A stretch of DNA of 56,864 bases from Akkermansiaceae bacterium (GTDB lineage: Bacteria > Verrucomicrobiota > Verrucomicrobiia > Verrucomicrobiales > Akkermansiaceae): positions 1-56,864 of the forward strand of contig CAIXKE010000077.1 of NCBI GenBank assembly GCA_903919975.1, read 5' to 3'. A program made the position numbers and the translations under genes. The notes under the pieces were generated by a model. It was not told where the DNA came from and searched no databases. It saw nothing but the letters and a program-made list of their open reading frames with translations. Below, piece after piece: positions 26,669-36,262 of this stretch; position 1 is the stretch's first letter; each line of letters opens with the position of its first letter.

Positions 26669-26702
26669 ACCGATTATTCGTGCGGCCGCACGTATAATCG
26701 GT
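26669..26702. promoter_or_regulatory. 34 bp near-perfect palindrome upstream of pyc
   Basis: ACCGATTAT at the left and ATAATCGGT at the right enclose CGTGCGGCCGCACG; only one base pair of 17 fails to match. It lies about 80 bp upstream of the chosen pyruvate carboxylase start. A part-copy (AATCGGTAATCGG) follows directly. It could be an operator for a dimeric regulator of pyc or a hairpin. No similar site was found elsewhere in the window. Confidence 0.45.
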
Positions 26703-26784
26703 AATCGGTCATTTGAAATGCCCGCGAGTTCCGCCGGATTTCTCTTCACTCCGCCGGAAATTCCGCATTAGTCTGCGCGCCGAC

Positions 26785-29700
26785 ATGTCCGACATCCCTA
26801 CTCGCCCCGGAAAATTGATGGCCGCCAATCGCGGCGAAATTGCGATCCGTATTTTCCGCGCTGCCAATGAGCTCGGTCTGCGCACCGTCTCGATTTTTGC
26901 CGAGGAGGACCGCTTCTCGATCCACCGCTTCAAGGCGGACGAGGCCTACCCGCTGGATTCCTCGAAAGGCCCGGTCGGTGCCTATCTCGACGTCGAAGGC
27001 ATCGTCGCGCTCGCCAAGCAGAAGGGCGTGACCATGATCCACCCGGGTTATGGATTCCTCTCGGAAAACGCCGCATTCGCCCGTGCCTGCGCCCGCGAAG
27101 GCATCATCTTCATCGGCCCCTCACCCGAGTTGCTCGAAAACATGGGCGATAAAACCGCCGCCCGCGCGCTGGCCCACCAGTTCAACGTCCCCACCCTGCC
27201 CGGCACCGAGGAACCCATCACCGATCCGGATCAAGCGCTCACCGTCGCCCACGAAATTGGTTTTCCGCTCATCATCAAGGCTGCCTTCGGCGGCGGCGGC
27301 CGCGGCATGCGGGTCGTGGAAAAACCCTCGCTGCTCCCCTCCCTACTTGCCGAAGCCCAGAACGAAGCTCTCAACGCCTTCGGAAACTCCGCGGTTTTCC
27401 TCGAGCGATACATTTCCCGCGCCAAACACATCGAAGTCCAAATCCTCGGCGACCAACACGGCAACGTCGTCCACCTTCACGAGCGCGATTGCTCGGTGCA
27501 ACGCCGCTACCAAAAAGTCGTGGAAGTCGCCCCCGCCATGCACCTCGATCCCCAAGTCCGCAAGGATCTCTGCGAGGCCGCAGTGAAACTCGCCAAGGGC
27601 ATCGGTTACAACAACGCAGGAACCGTCGAGTTCCTCTATGACATGGACCAAAATGATTGGTTCTTCATCGAGATGAACCCGCGCATCCAAGTCGAACACA
27701 CCGTCACCGAATGCGTCACCGGCATCGACCTCGTGCGTTCGCAAATCCTCGTCGCCCAAGGAAACCCACTCTTCGGCGAGGAAGTCGCCATCCCAGCACA
27801 GGAAAACATCCCGTGCATCGGCTTCGCCATCCAGTGCCGTGTCACCACCGAAGACCCGGAAAAGAATTTCTCGCCCGACTACGGCCGCATCCTCAACTAC
27901 CGCTCGGCCGCCGGCTTCGGCATCCGACTGGACGCCGCCTCAGGCGATGCCGGCTCTGTCGTGACCCCCTACTATGACTCGATGCTGGTGAAAATCACCG
28001 CCATGGGCCGCGATTTCCCGATGGCCTGCCAACGCATGGACCGCGCCCTGCGCGAGTTCCGTATCCGCGGAGTGAAGACCAACATTCCATTCCTTGAAAA
28101 CGTCATCGCCGACGAGACTTTCCGCTCCGGCCAGGCACACACCAAGCTCATCGACACCAAGACCGAGCTCTTCCAATTCAAGCTCCGCCGGGACCGCGCC
28201 ACACGCACGCTTTCCTATCTATCCGATATCACACTCAACGGCAATCCCACCGCCAAAGGTTGGAAACCCGCCACCGCAATCCCCAAGGCACACGTCCCGG
28301 ACTCACTCGTCATCGAACACCACGCGAAAGTCCCCAAAGGCAGCCGCGACATCTTGCTGGAACTCGGCCCGGAAAAATTCGCCAAGTGGATTCTCGAGGA
28401 AAAACGCCTGCTGGTCACCGACACCACCCTGCGCGACGCCCACCAATCACTCATCGCCACTCGCATGCGCACCCATGACATGCTGCGCGTGGCCGAAGCT
28501 GTCTCTCACCGCATACCGCAGTTGTTCTCTCTGGAAATGTGGGGAGGTGCCACCTTCGACACCGCGATGCGTTTCCTCTCCGAGTGCCCTTGGGACCGCC
28601 TGCGCCGCCTGCGCGAGAAAATCCCTAACATCTGCTTCCAAATGCTCTTCCGCGGCTCGAATGCCGTCGGCTACTCGAACTACCCGGACAACGTCGTCGC
28701 CGGTTTCGTCAAACACGCGGCGGACTCGGGCATGGATATCTTCCGGATCTTCGATTCACTCAACTACCTGCCGAACATGCTGGTCGCCATGGAAGCCGCG
28801 CGCGACCACGGCAAGGTGCTCTGCGAAGCCGCCATCTGTTATACCGGCGATATCAACGATGAAAAACGCGATAAGTATTCGCTGAAATACTATGTCGAAA
28901 AAGCGAAGGAAGTGGAACGCATGGGCGCACACATCCTCGCCATCAAAGACATGGCCGGCCTGTGCAAACCGCTCGCTGCCCGCAAGCTGATCACCGCCCT
29001 CAAACAGGAAATCAGCATTCCTATCCATTTCCACACCCACGACACCTCCGGCCTCAACGCCGCATCCGTGCTCGCCGCATCCAATGCAGGCGTGGACATC
29101 GTGGACCTCGCCATCGCCTCGATGTCCGGCTCCACATCACAGCCAAACCTCAATTCTGTCGCCGCCGCAATGGCCAAGACCGATCGCGATCCAGGCCTCG
29201 ATTTCGATTCCCTCAACGAACTCTCGGATTACTGGGAGGAAGTGCTCGCGTTCTACAAACCCTTCGATTCTGCCCCGCGCGCAGGCACAGCCGAGGTGTA
29301 TGAACACGAAATGCCCGGCGGCCAATACACCAACCTCCGCGAACAAGCGAACTCCATGGGCCTCGGACACCGCTGGCGCGAAATCGCTCGCACCTACGCC
29401 GAGGTGAACCAACTCTTCGGCGACATCGTCAAAGTCACCCCCTCATCGAAAGTCGTCGGTGATATGTGCATGTTCCTCGTCACCCGCGGCATCAAAGCCG
29501 CCGACGTGCCCAAGCTCAAACCCGGCACCATCGACTTCCCGGAATCGGTCATCGACATGCTCTCCGGCGGACTTGGTCAACCCGATGGCGGCTGGCCGGT
29601 GGATATCCAGAAGGTCGTGCTCGGCAATAAAAAAGCCACCACCAAGCGCCCCGGTGAACTCGCCGAACCCGTCGATCTCGAAGCCACCCGCAAGGAACTC

Positions 29701-30264
29701 TCAACGAAGCTCGGTCACCCGGCCACCGAGGATGACCTCTACTCACACCTAATGTATCCTCAGGTCTTCGCGGACTTCGTCACATTCAAAAACAAATACG
29801 ACGACCTCAGCGGCCTTCCGACCACTGCATTTTTCTACGGCCTGCACATCGGCGAGGAAATCGAGATCGAAATCGATCCCGGAAAAATCCTCATCATCAA
29901 ACTCATCTCCATCGGCGAGGCGGACACCGCCGGTCGTCGCGCGTTGTTCTACGAACTCAACGGCATGCCCCGCGAATCCGTCGTCTTAGACAACTCGCTC
30001 AAATCCATTTCCAAAGCCTCCCGCATCAAGGGAGAACCTGCGAATCCTGCCCACGCCTGCGCCCCCATGCCCGGCATGGTCACCGAAGTCGCGGTTTCCA
30101 CCGGCCAGGAAGTGAAAGCCGGCGACAAACTTATCGTGCTCGAAGCCATGAAAATGCTCACCACCGTCAGCGCCAACACCGATGGCACCATCGCCGAAGT
30201 CCTCGTGACCAAAGGCGACCGCGTGGACAGCGATGACCTGCTCGTCAAAATCACGATATCCTGA
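26785..30264 (+). CDS. pyc: Pyruvate carboxylase
   Basis: Biotin enzyme making oxaloacetate from pyruvate and bicarbonate. From the ATG at 26785 (MSDIPTRPGKLMAANRGEIA) it has 1159 residues, the single-chain form. In order: biotin carboxylase/ATP-grasp domain (FGGGGRGMRVV; EMNPRIQVEHTVTE at about 300), carboxyltransferase domain (TDTTLRDAHQSLIATRMRT, then FHTHDTSG), the PYC_OADA-type linker, and a C-terminal biotinyl domain with K1123 in EAMKM. The frame also opens at 26713 but those 24 residues do not resemble the family. It is the anaplerotic entry to the TCA cycle and stands alone. Confidence 0.97.
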   Translation: MSDIPTRPGKLMAANRGEIAIRIFRAANELGLRTVSIFAEEDRFSIHRFKADEAYPLDSSKGPVGAYLDVEGIVALAKQKGVTMIHPGYGFLSENAAFARACAREGIIFIGPSPELLENMGDKTAARALAHQFNVPTLPGTEEPITDPDQALTVAHEIGFPLIIKAAFGGGGRGMRVVEKPSLLPSLLAEAQNEALNAFGNSAVFLERYISRAKHIEVQILGDQHGNVVHLHERDCSVQRRYQKVVEVAPAMHLDPQVRKDLCEAAVKLAKGIGYNNAGTVEFLYDMDQNDWFFIEMNPRIQVEHTVTECVTGIDLVRSQILVAQGNPLFGEEVAIPAQENIPCIGFAIQCRVTTEDPEKNFSPDYGRILNYRSAAGFGIRLDAASGDAGSVVTPYYDSMLVKITAMGRDFPMACQRMDRALREFRIRGVKTNIPFLENVIADETFRSGQAHTKLIDTKTELFQFKLRRDRATRTLSYLSDITLNGNPTAKGWKPATAIPKAHVPDSLVIEHHAKVPKGSRDILLELGPEKFAKWILEEKRLLVTDTTLRDAHQSLIATRMRTHDMLRVAEAVSHRIPQLFSLEMWGGATFDTAMRFLSECPWDRLRRLREKIPNICFQMLFRGSNAVGYSNYPDNVVAGFVKHAADSGMDIFRIFDSLNYLPNMLVAMEAARDHGKVLCEAAICYTGDINDEKRDKYSLKYYVEKAKEVERMGAHILAIKDMAGLCKPLAARKLITALKQEISIPIHFHTHDTSGLNAASVLAASNAGVDIVDLAIASMSGSTSQPNLNSVAAAMAKTDRDPGLDFDSLNELSDYWEEVLAFYKPFDSAPRAGTAEVYEHEMPGGQYTNLREQANSMGLGHRWREIARTYAEVNQLFGDIVKVTPSSKVVGDMCMFLVTRGIKAADVPKLKPGTIDFPESVIDMLSGGLGQPDGGWPVDIQKVVLGNKKATTKRPGELAEPVDLEATRKELSTKLGHPATEDDLYSHLMYPQVFADFVTFKNKYDDLSGLPTTAFFYGLHIGEEIEIEIDPGKILIIKLISIGEADTAGRRALFYELNGMPRESVVLDNSLKSISKASRIKGEPANPAHACAPMPGMVTEVAVSTGQEVKAGDKLIVLEAMKMLTTVSANTDGTIAEVLVTKGDRVDSDDLLVKITIS

Positions 30265-30288
30265 TCCGGCATAGAGCGACACATCCTA

Positions 30289-30407
30289 CGGAGCGCCGAT
30301 ATTTTGTCGGCTGTCGGCGGGGGGACATTCTGTCACCCGTCTACCGCAAAGCGACTCGCCGGACAGAATGTCCGTCATCCAACAGCGCGCAGAATGCACG
30401 CGCTCCG
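30289..30407 (-). repeat. Dispersed hairpin repeat, family A, copy 4
   Basis: Reverse-orientation copy directly after pyc. The plus strand begins CGGAGCGCCGATATTTTGTCGG and ends GCACGCGCTCCG; read on the minus strand it matches copy 3 module for module with a few substitutions, including GGACATTCTGTCC. It may serve as the 3' hairpin of the pyc transcript. Confidence 0.9.
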
Positions 30408-30416
30408 ACAACGCGA

Positions 30417-30452
30417 GTCCATGAGAAGCCAATGAGATGAGCGCAGCTCTTG
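30417..30452 (+). repeat. Fragment of family B repeat
   Basis: GTCCATGAGAAGCCAATGAG followed by ATGAGCGCAGCTCTT corresponds to only the middle module of family B. It adjoins family A copy 4 within 10 bp, the one place in the window where the two families meet. Confidence 0.65.
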
Positions 30453-30454
30453 CA

Positions 30455-31285
30455 TCAAACGCTGCAGATGCGAATCCCCTCCCGCAAGCTGGCCAGCTTA
30501 TCAAGATCCTTCGGCATAAATTCCTGACCGACATATCCCCGATACCCCGTGTCCGCGATCGCTCGCATGATGGCGGGGTAAAAGAGTTCCTGAGTCTCAT
30601 CGATCTCATTGCGGCCGGGAACGCCTGCCGTGTGATAGTGCGATATATACGGATGGTTCGCGCGGATGGTGGCAATGACGTCCCCCTCCATGATCTGCAT
30701 GTGATAGATATCATAGAGCAGCTTGAAATTTTCGCTTTCAGTTCTCCGGCAAAGCTCGGCCCCCCATGCCGTGTGGTCGCACATGTAGCCCGGGTGATCG
30801 ACCTTTGAGTTAAGCAATTCCATGACGAGCGTGATGCCAAGCTCCTCGGCGAGGGGAAGCAAACGCTTGAGACCGATGACGCAGTTTTCAAGTCCTTCCG
30901 CGTCGCTCATCCCGTCGCGGTTGCCGGAGAAACAGATGACTTGTTTGGCTCCGACCGCGGCGGATTCCCTCAGATGCGGTTCGTAAATCTTGACCAACGT
31001 ATCGTGGTGCTCGATGCGGTTGAACGCTTTCTCGATCTGCCCGACCCGGGTGCCGTCGGGCATGAGGCCGGTGGGAAATGAGACGATCGCGCAGCTGAGC
31101 CCGTGCTTCCGGAGAGTCGGAAAATCCGTCGGCATGAGGAGCTCGATGGATTCGATTCCCATTTCCTTAACAGCAAGGCAGAAGTCTTCGAGTGGGATTT
31201 CCTCATAGCACCAGCGGCAGACGGAGTGGCGGATGCGCGCGCCGGGCGTGCCGATGGGGATGGCCGGGGTGTTTCCGGGGTTCAT
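30455..31285 (-). CDS. Hydroxypyruvate isomerase-like TIM-barrel protein
   Basis: A 276-residue cytoplasmic protein of the Hyi/xylose isomerase-like superfamily. MELLNSKVDHPGYMCD gives the first catalytic glutamate, YDIYHMQIMEGD the metal-binding D/H pair, and HTAGVPGRNEIDETQE matches the Hyi signature (typically HiADvPGRhEpgtGE). QEFMPK carries the last ligand. Hydroxypyruvate-tartronate semialdehyde isomerisation is the likely activity, but related proteins act on other sugars. It lies 34 bp downstream of the DUF255-like gene on the same strand. Confidence 0.82.
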   Translation of the reverse strand: MNPGNTPAIPIGTPGARIRHSVCRWCYEEIPLEDFCLAVKEMGIESIELLMPTDFPTLRKHGLSCAIVSFPTGLMPDGTRVGQIEKAFNRIEHHDTLVKIYEPHLRESAAVGAKQVICFSGNRDGMSDAEGLENCVIGLKRLLPLAEELGITLVMELLNSKVDHPGYMCDHTAWGAELCRRTESENFKLLYDIYHMQIMEGDVIATIRANHPYISHYHTAGVPGRNEIDETQELFYPAIMRAIADTGYRGYVGQEFMPKDLDKLASLREGIRICSV

Positions 31286-31319
31286 GATATTTAGAATTTC
31301 TCACAGCGATCCATTCCGG

Positions 31320-33503
31320 CTAATTCGTCGGTGGTAATGCCATCACGGCTTTGGCCAGAGCTGCAGGATCGGTGATGATTTGAGAGGAGTTATCGGGCCG
31401 GGTGACTTTGACGGAGGCGGCGGGCACCGCGTCCCCGGGGGTGGCGGTGCGGCGATGAACAAGGCGCATGGGAAGACGTTGCACGGCCGTTTTGAGGGCG
31501 GGCGGAGCGTCTGGAGCGATGGTGACGCAAACCTTGAAGTGGCGACTGAGGCTCGCCATGAGCAAATCGGTATGGAGGGTCGGACGTTGCAAGATGTAAA
31601 CTGGCAGCGGAGTGGCCAGCTCGCTGTAGCTCGGCACCAAGGAGCGGCCCAGCCCTGCCAGGCGGCTTTCTGTATTGGAAAGCAGTCCAGCTGAGGAGTC
31701 GTCGAAAAGCATCAATAAGTCAGTGACGGGGAGATTGAGGAATTTTGCGTCATCCGGGCATTCCTTGAGGAACCCTTTGCTGGTGAAAAGCTCGGCAGAA
31801 GTGGTGGCGAGGTCTTCGGACCAAAGCAGCCAAGTGTCATCCCCAGTGATGGCGGCGACGTCGAGAACGGACTGAAGGGCCAGCAAGTAGTGGAACGCAC
31901 GGCCGGCCCCGATCGAGTCCGGAGTTTCCGCGGGGTAAATGCGGAGGCGCACACCGACTGAGAATGCCTCGCGCGCTTTAGTAAGGAGCGTGATCGCCTT
32001 GTTTCGAAAGATTTCATCACCGGTAGCGGTGAAGGCGGAGGCGTATGCAGAGACCAAGCGAAACGTGGCCGTCGCGTGCGAGTGGGTGTCCTTGGTTTCC
32101 GCTCCGAGGCGCTCGTTGCGAATTTGCAACAAGCGTTCGCGCACCCCATCAAAGCGCGGTTTGAACACTTCTGGCGTCAACGAAAGGCTGGCGGCGATTT
32201 CCTCCATGGATTGGCCTATGCCGATGGCATTCTGGCGGAAATAATCGCGGTGCGGATCCAGCTCAGACGGCAGGTTGCCGAGGCTTTTCATCTCAGTCGC
32301 CTTGATCCACCATGCGACGTCTTCCGGCGGTAGAATTTTTTTCACCTCCTCGACAGTCCACATCCATTGCGCGATGTCCGGTTCACGGGTAAGGCCGATG
32401 GAAAAAAGTCCGTCAGGGTTGAGGAAATGTTTTTCAGCAAATGTGATGAGACCAAGGGCTTTTTGCAGGGCGCGAGCGTCTCCGGTGACTCGATAAGCCT
32501 CAATCAGCGTGGTGGCGATGCGCCCTTGGCTGGCGCAATCACGCACAAACGTGGGAAATGCCCATGACTGACCACGGCGACTTGCGAAAACTCCTCCATC
32601 CAGTGGATCAAACATTGGACTGGGAAGAAGGTCGTTGAGCAGTGATTTGGTGGTATCCAAGCAACGAGTATGCACGTCCTCAGGCAAGCCGGGGTGGACG
32701 GAGCTAGCCGCAAGCAATTCCAATACACTGGCTGGTAAAATGCCGCCAGCTTCATCGAAACTGCCAGTGGACGGATCGTAAAGTGAGTTCAATTGACGCA
32801 GACTGCGGACAAAATCCATGGCAGGCTGCGGACTCATGGTCTTGGCCATTTTGCGCTGTTTCATGCGGGCGCGGCGGTCGTCGTTGTTAATTCGGCTGTT
32901 CTCGAGCACGTATTTCGGGTTGTCCCCCCACATTTGGGAAACCATGACGTGAAATTCGCGAAACAGATCGATGACGCTCTGGGGAGACGGGTTGGGCACT
33001 GGGGTCCAAGCTACCGGATTACCTTCGCTGGTCATCCAGATCAATATGGGCATATTGAGCGGGAGATCGATTTCAGAGCACAAATCGGCGGTGAGAATGC
33101 TCATTTCCCGGCAGGAATCGCCATCAATCAGGGTCGGCACGTAGTTTGAGTTGATGATCTCCACCATTTCCTCGTGACGATCAAGCGTTTCAAGCACCCG
33201 CAAAAACGCCGGGTTTTGAGGAACGGCGATCACCCCGAAAATCAAGCAATCCGTAGCTCGGGCGCGGTCCAAGGTGGAACGAGCCCACGGCTGCCAGCAG
33301 ATCGGTGACGCTGCTTGGCTTTGATAAACGGCTCCTGGAAATTGACCGATGGAATTGCGGAGTGGCTCGCTGACGACGCTCGCGATTTCGCTTGTTTTGA
33401 CTTCCGCAGGGCGATTCTCACGGCAGGACGGCCCTCCCCATAGGCAGACACAGGCTGCCGCCATTTGGAAAGTTCTTGCGAGGCTGACTCGGGTTGACGT
33501 CAT
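31320..33503 (-). CDS. Exported DUF255/YyaL-like protein with degenerate thioredoxin domain
   Basis: A 727-residue protein with an N-terminal signal (FQMAAACVCLWGG, then cysteines that could serve as a lipoprotein anchor). The layout resembles the YyaL/SSP411 family: a thioredoxin-like part (about 55-190) followed by a six-hairpin glycosidase-like (alpha/alpha) domain seen in DPLDGGVFASRRGQSWAFPTFV, where the family has GGF.RYS-like text. The CxxC active site expected near residue 70-100 (TCHWC) is absent; the region reads ICWQPWARSTLDRA. The thioredoxin domain is therefore probably not redox active. Function unknown. It precedes the hydroxypyruvate isomerase-like gene by 34 bp. Confidence 0.6.
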   Translation of the reverse strand: MTSTRVSLARTFQMAAACVCLWGGPSCRENRPAEVKTSEIASVVSEPLRNSIGQFPGAVYQSQAASPICWQPWARSTLDRARATDCLIFGVIAVPQNPAFLRVLETLDRHEEMVEIINSNYVPTLIDGDSCREMSILTADLCSEIDLPLNMPILIWMTSEGNPVAWTPVPNPSPQSVIDLFREFHVMVSQMWGDNPKYVLENSRINNDDRRARMKQRKMAKTMSPQPAMDFVRSLRQLNSLYDPSTGSFDEAGGILPASVLELLAASSVHPGLPEDVHTRCLDTTKSLLNDLLPSPMFDPLDGGVFASRRGQSWAFPTFVRDCASQGRIATTLIEAYRVTGDARALQKALGLITFAEKHFLNPDGLFSIGLTREPDIAQWMWTVEEVKKILPPEDVAWWIKATEMKSLGNLPSELDPHRDYFRQNAIGIGQSMEEIAASLSLTPEVFKPRFDGVRERLLQIRNERLGAETKDTHSHATATFRLVSAYASAFTATGDEIFRNKAITLLTKAREAFSVGVRLRIYPAETPDSIGAGRAFHYLLALQSVLDVAAITGDDTWLLWSEDLATTSAELFTSKGFLKECPDDAKFLNLPVTDLLMLFDDSSAGLLSNTESRLAGLGRSLVPSYSELATPLPVYILQRPTLHTDLLMASLSRHFKVCVTIAPDAPPALKTAVQRLPMRLVHRRTATPGDAVPAASVKVTRPDNSSQIITDPAALAKAVMALPPTN

Positions 33504-33549
33504 GGCAAAAGTTAATTTTTAGGATCAAAGCTCCTGTTGTGAACATATT

Positions 33550-34183
33550 ATGAAGAAAAGACTTCCACTCTGGCAAGCGGAAGCTGGGAACAAGACAGCA
33601 ATTCCGGGACCATCTCCACTTCGTTTCGGTTCCGCTTCACTTCGCTTGTGGTTTAAAATCCCGATTTCAGGTTCACAAAACATCTGCGTTCGCGTCGATC
33701 ACGATTGGATCTGGTTCGAATACCTTTACTACTTCGACCTCTGGCAACCGAGTGTCTGAAAGAAGCGTGGTCTATCTTTCTGGCGCACTAGATACAGCTC
33801 TCGGCAACGTTAACGCAGTTGTGACCAATTACGATGTAACTAAAAACTCTGCGAGTTATGCTAACGCAACCATCACAGCTGGAACGCCTATTGTGAAAAG
33901 TTTGAATATCTCGAACGGACCTGTTGTGCTCTTTGACTCTGACTCGGTTCCTCTGACTAGTGCGGAACTTGAATCGATCTTTGCTGGTGTTGACACTATT
34001 GGTTTTCTATTTGACGCAACCAGTGATTTCCGTTGGGCACGTGCCGGATCTGAGGTGATGACTGCAACTCTTTCCGGAACAAATAGCGGTCAAATCATCG
34101 TTGAATATTACGTCATCCCCGAGCCCTCTGCCGCTCTGCTGGGTGGTCTTGGATTCCTTTGCTTGCTGCGCCGCCGCCGCTAA
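33550..34183 (+). pseudogene. PEP-CTERM protein gene, 5' part frameshifted
   Basis: The last 140 codons are in one frame and end IPEPSAALLGGLGFLCLLRRRR: a PEP motif, hydrophobic helix and arginine run that direct exosortase-type sorting in Verrucomicrobia. The preceding text is serine/threonine-rich (GSGSNTFTTSTSGN). Upstream, a start-like MKKRLPL at 33550 and a coding-like GSWEQDSNSGTIST near 33579 lie in two other frames, and no signal peptide is present. At least two frameshifts or deletions are needed to join them, so the gene is probably dead. The DNA is visibly less GC-rich than its neighbours. A terminator follows. Confidence 0.65.
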
Positions 34184-34210
34184 TAGCGACACAGGACTCA
34201 CATTTCTCAA

Positions 34211-34244
34211 ACACCCTCCGTGCTCGCGCACGGAGGGTGTTTTG
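34211..34244 (+). terminator. Rho-independent terminator
   Basis: ACACCCTCCGTGC and GCACGGAGGGTGT form a perfect 13 bp stem around TCGC and are followed directly by TTTTGTT. It ends the PEP-CTERM gene and is the clearest intrinsic terminator in the window. Confidence 0.9.
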
Positions 34245-34315
34245 TTATCAAAAAACCTGTGGTCCGCTAGGAACCGGCGTTGACGGCAATCCGCCGCACC
34301 GCGAGACTCCCCGCC

Positions 34316-36103
34316 ATGCGCGACATCATTCTGGGAATCGATCTGGGAACCACCAACTCGGCGGTGGGCACCGTGGATTCCGGATTTCCCATCCTGCTCG
34401 CCAACGAGGACGGAAAACGCATCTTCCCCAGCGCAGTCTGGATCGGCAGAAATGGGGAAATCGAAGTCGGTGCCGCCGCATTACGCCGCCGCACCATCGA
34501 ACCGGACCGCGTCATCACGAGCATCAAACGCCTCATCGGCCGCCGCGCGGACGAGACGGAGGAACATTTTCCCGTGGCCGTAGCCACGACAAGCAACGGC
34601 TTACCCCAGGTCTTGGGCAAATCCCCGGAGGAAATCAGCGCGGAAATCTTGCGCGAACTCAAACGCATCGCGGAATGGCGAATGGGCACCACTATCACCA
34701 AGGCGGTCATCACGGTGCCCGCTTATTTCCACGATGCCCAGCGCGCCGCGACCAAACGCGCCGGCGAACTCGCCGGACTTGAAGTCGTTAGAATCCTCAA
34801 CGAACCGACTGCCGCCGCGCTGGCATACGGCTTGGACAAACTCAGCGAACACTCACGGGTCGCGGTCTATGATCTGGGCGGCGGAACCTTCGATCTATCA
34901 ATTCTCGAAATGCAGGATGGCGTCTTCCAAGTGCTCGCCACTCATGGCGACACCCGCCTAGGCGGCGATGATCTGGACGCGCTGATTCTGCGCCGCGTGA
35001 CGGAGCGCCTGGGCATCGACGAGATCGACAGCACGTCTCGCGTGCGCCTCATGGAGGAAGCGGAAAGGGTGAAACGCACTCTATCAGAAAATGACACGGC
35101 GGTCTTTCGAGTGCCATTTTACGATGGTGCCCGCAGCATCGAGGAAACCATCACGCGCGAGGATTTGGAAACGATCGCCGCCCCATGGATCGGCCGGACG
35201 CTGCGTCATTGCCGGCAAGCCCTCGCGGATGCGGCTCTCACGCCGGAAGATTTGGATGCGGTGGTCTTGGTCGGTGGCAGCACCCGCATTCCCGCCGTTC
35301 GCCAGGCGGTGGCGGATCTTTTCAAACGCGAGCCGGATGTTTCCCAACACCCGGACGAAGCGATCGCACTCGGTGCCACCATCCAAGGCGGCATCATGAA
35401 CGGTGCCCTGCGACAAATCATTTTGCTGGATGTGACTCCGCTCAGCCTCGGCATCGAGACTTTCGGCGGATTGATGAATGTGCTCATCCCGCGCAACACG
35501 ACCATCCCGTGCAAGGCCGGCGAGATGTTCACCAACGCCGCAGACGGCCAAACGGCGATGCGCGTGCGCGTGCTGCAAGGCGAGCGCGAGATGGCGCGCG
35601 ACAATTGGGACCTCGGCGACTTCAACGTCGGCTTCGCTCCCGCGCCGAAGGGCCAGGCGCGGATGGGGGTGCAGTTCAAGATCGATGAAAACGGCATCCT
35701 CGAAGTGCTCGCACGCGATGTTTCCACCAACACCGATACCATCGTCAAACTCGGCAACGCCGCCGTCAACGTGGATGACGAAGCCGTCGAGGCCATGGTC
35801 AGCGAATCAGTGGAACACGCATTCACCGACATAGCGGAACGAATATTCACCGAAGCCCGGCTCAAAGCCGAGGAATTACTCCCGGCGGTGGAAGCCGTGC
35901 TCGCCCAAGGCCTCGTCCGCGATGACGAACGCGTCGAAATCGAAGCGGCAACCGCAGCGGTGAAAACCGCCCTCACCCAAGGAGCCGCCACGCCATTGAA
36001 AACCGCCGTCCAGAGACTGGATGCAGCCACCGAAACCTTGGCAGCCCGCCTCGTCGAACAGGCGCTGGACGAAGCGCTTGAACGCGGCATGAATCATCAG
36101 TGA
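34316..36103 (+). CDS. Hsp70 family chaperone (DnaK/HscA-like)
   Basis: A 595-residue Hsp70. The ATPase domain is intact: GIDLGTTNSAVG at the N-terminus, VITVPAYFHDAQR, NEPTAAALAYG, DLGGGTFDLSIL and VLVGGSTRIPAVR. The substrate domain starts LLDVTPLSLGIET, and the helical lid is shorter than in housekeeping DnaK (about 620-640 residues), without its acidic tail. It is not next to grpE, dnaJ or iron-sulfur genes, so it is probably a second, specialised Hsp70. The ATG at 34316 is preferred over the TTG at 34280 because it places LGIDLGTTN at the usual distance. Confidence 0.92.
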   Translation: MRDIILGIDLGTTNSAVGTVDSGFPILLANEDGKRIFPSAVWIGRNGEIEVGAAALRRRTIEPDRVITSIKRLIGRRADETEEHFPVAVATTSNGLPQVLGKSPEEISAEILRELKRIAEWRMGTTITKAVITVPAYFHDAQRAATKRAGELAGLEVVRILNEPTAAALAYGLDKLSEHSRVAVYDLGGGTFDLSILEMQDGVFQVLATHGDTRLGGDDLDALILRRVTERLGIDEIDSTSRVRLMEEAERVKRTLSENDTAVFRVPFYDGARSIEETITREDLETIAAPWIGRTLRHCRQALADAALTPEDLDAVVLVGGSTRIPAVRQAVADLFKREPDVSQHPDEAIALGATIQGGIMNGALRQIILLDVTPLSLGIETFGGLMNVLIPRNTTIPCKAGEMFTNAADGQTAMRVRVLQGEREMARDNWDLGDFNVGFAPAPKGQARMGVQFKIDENGILEVLARDVSTNTDTIVKLGNAAVNVDDEAVEAMVSESVEHAFTDIAERIFTEARLKAEELLPAVEAVLAQGLVRDDERVEIEAATAAVKTALTQGAATPLKTAVQRLDAATETLAARLVEQALDEALERGMNHQ

Positions 36104-36262
36104 CGCGATAGCGGCTTGCATCGCTCGCATTTGAAAAGATGATCGTCCGAAACAATCCTTGCAATGATTCCACGCCCATCCACGCCTCAGCCAAGGAAGA
36201 ATCGTGCGAATATCCGAATCGAATCGATTTCAGAAATCAACCAATCTGCCGGTGAGCATGAA

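Noticed and set aside
35206..36090. A 294-codon minus-strand open frame opposite the Hsp70 gene
   Set aside because: Serine/arginine-rich antisense translation of a clear Hsp70; no independent evidence.
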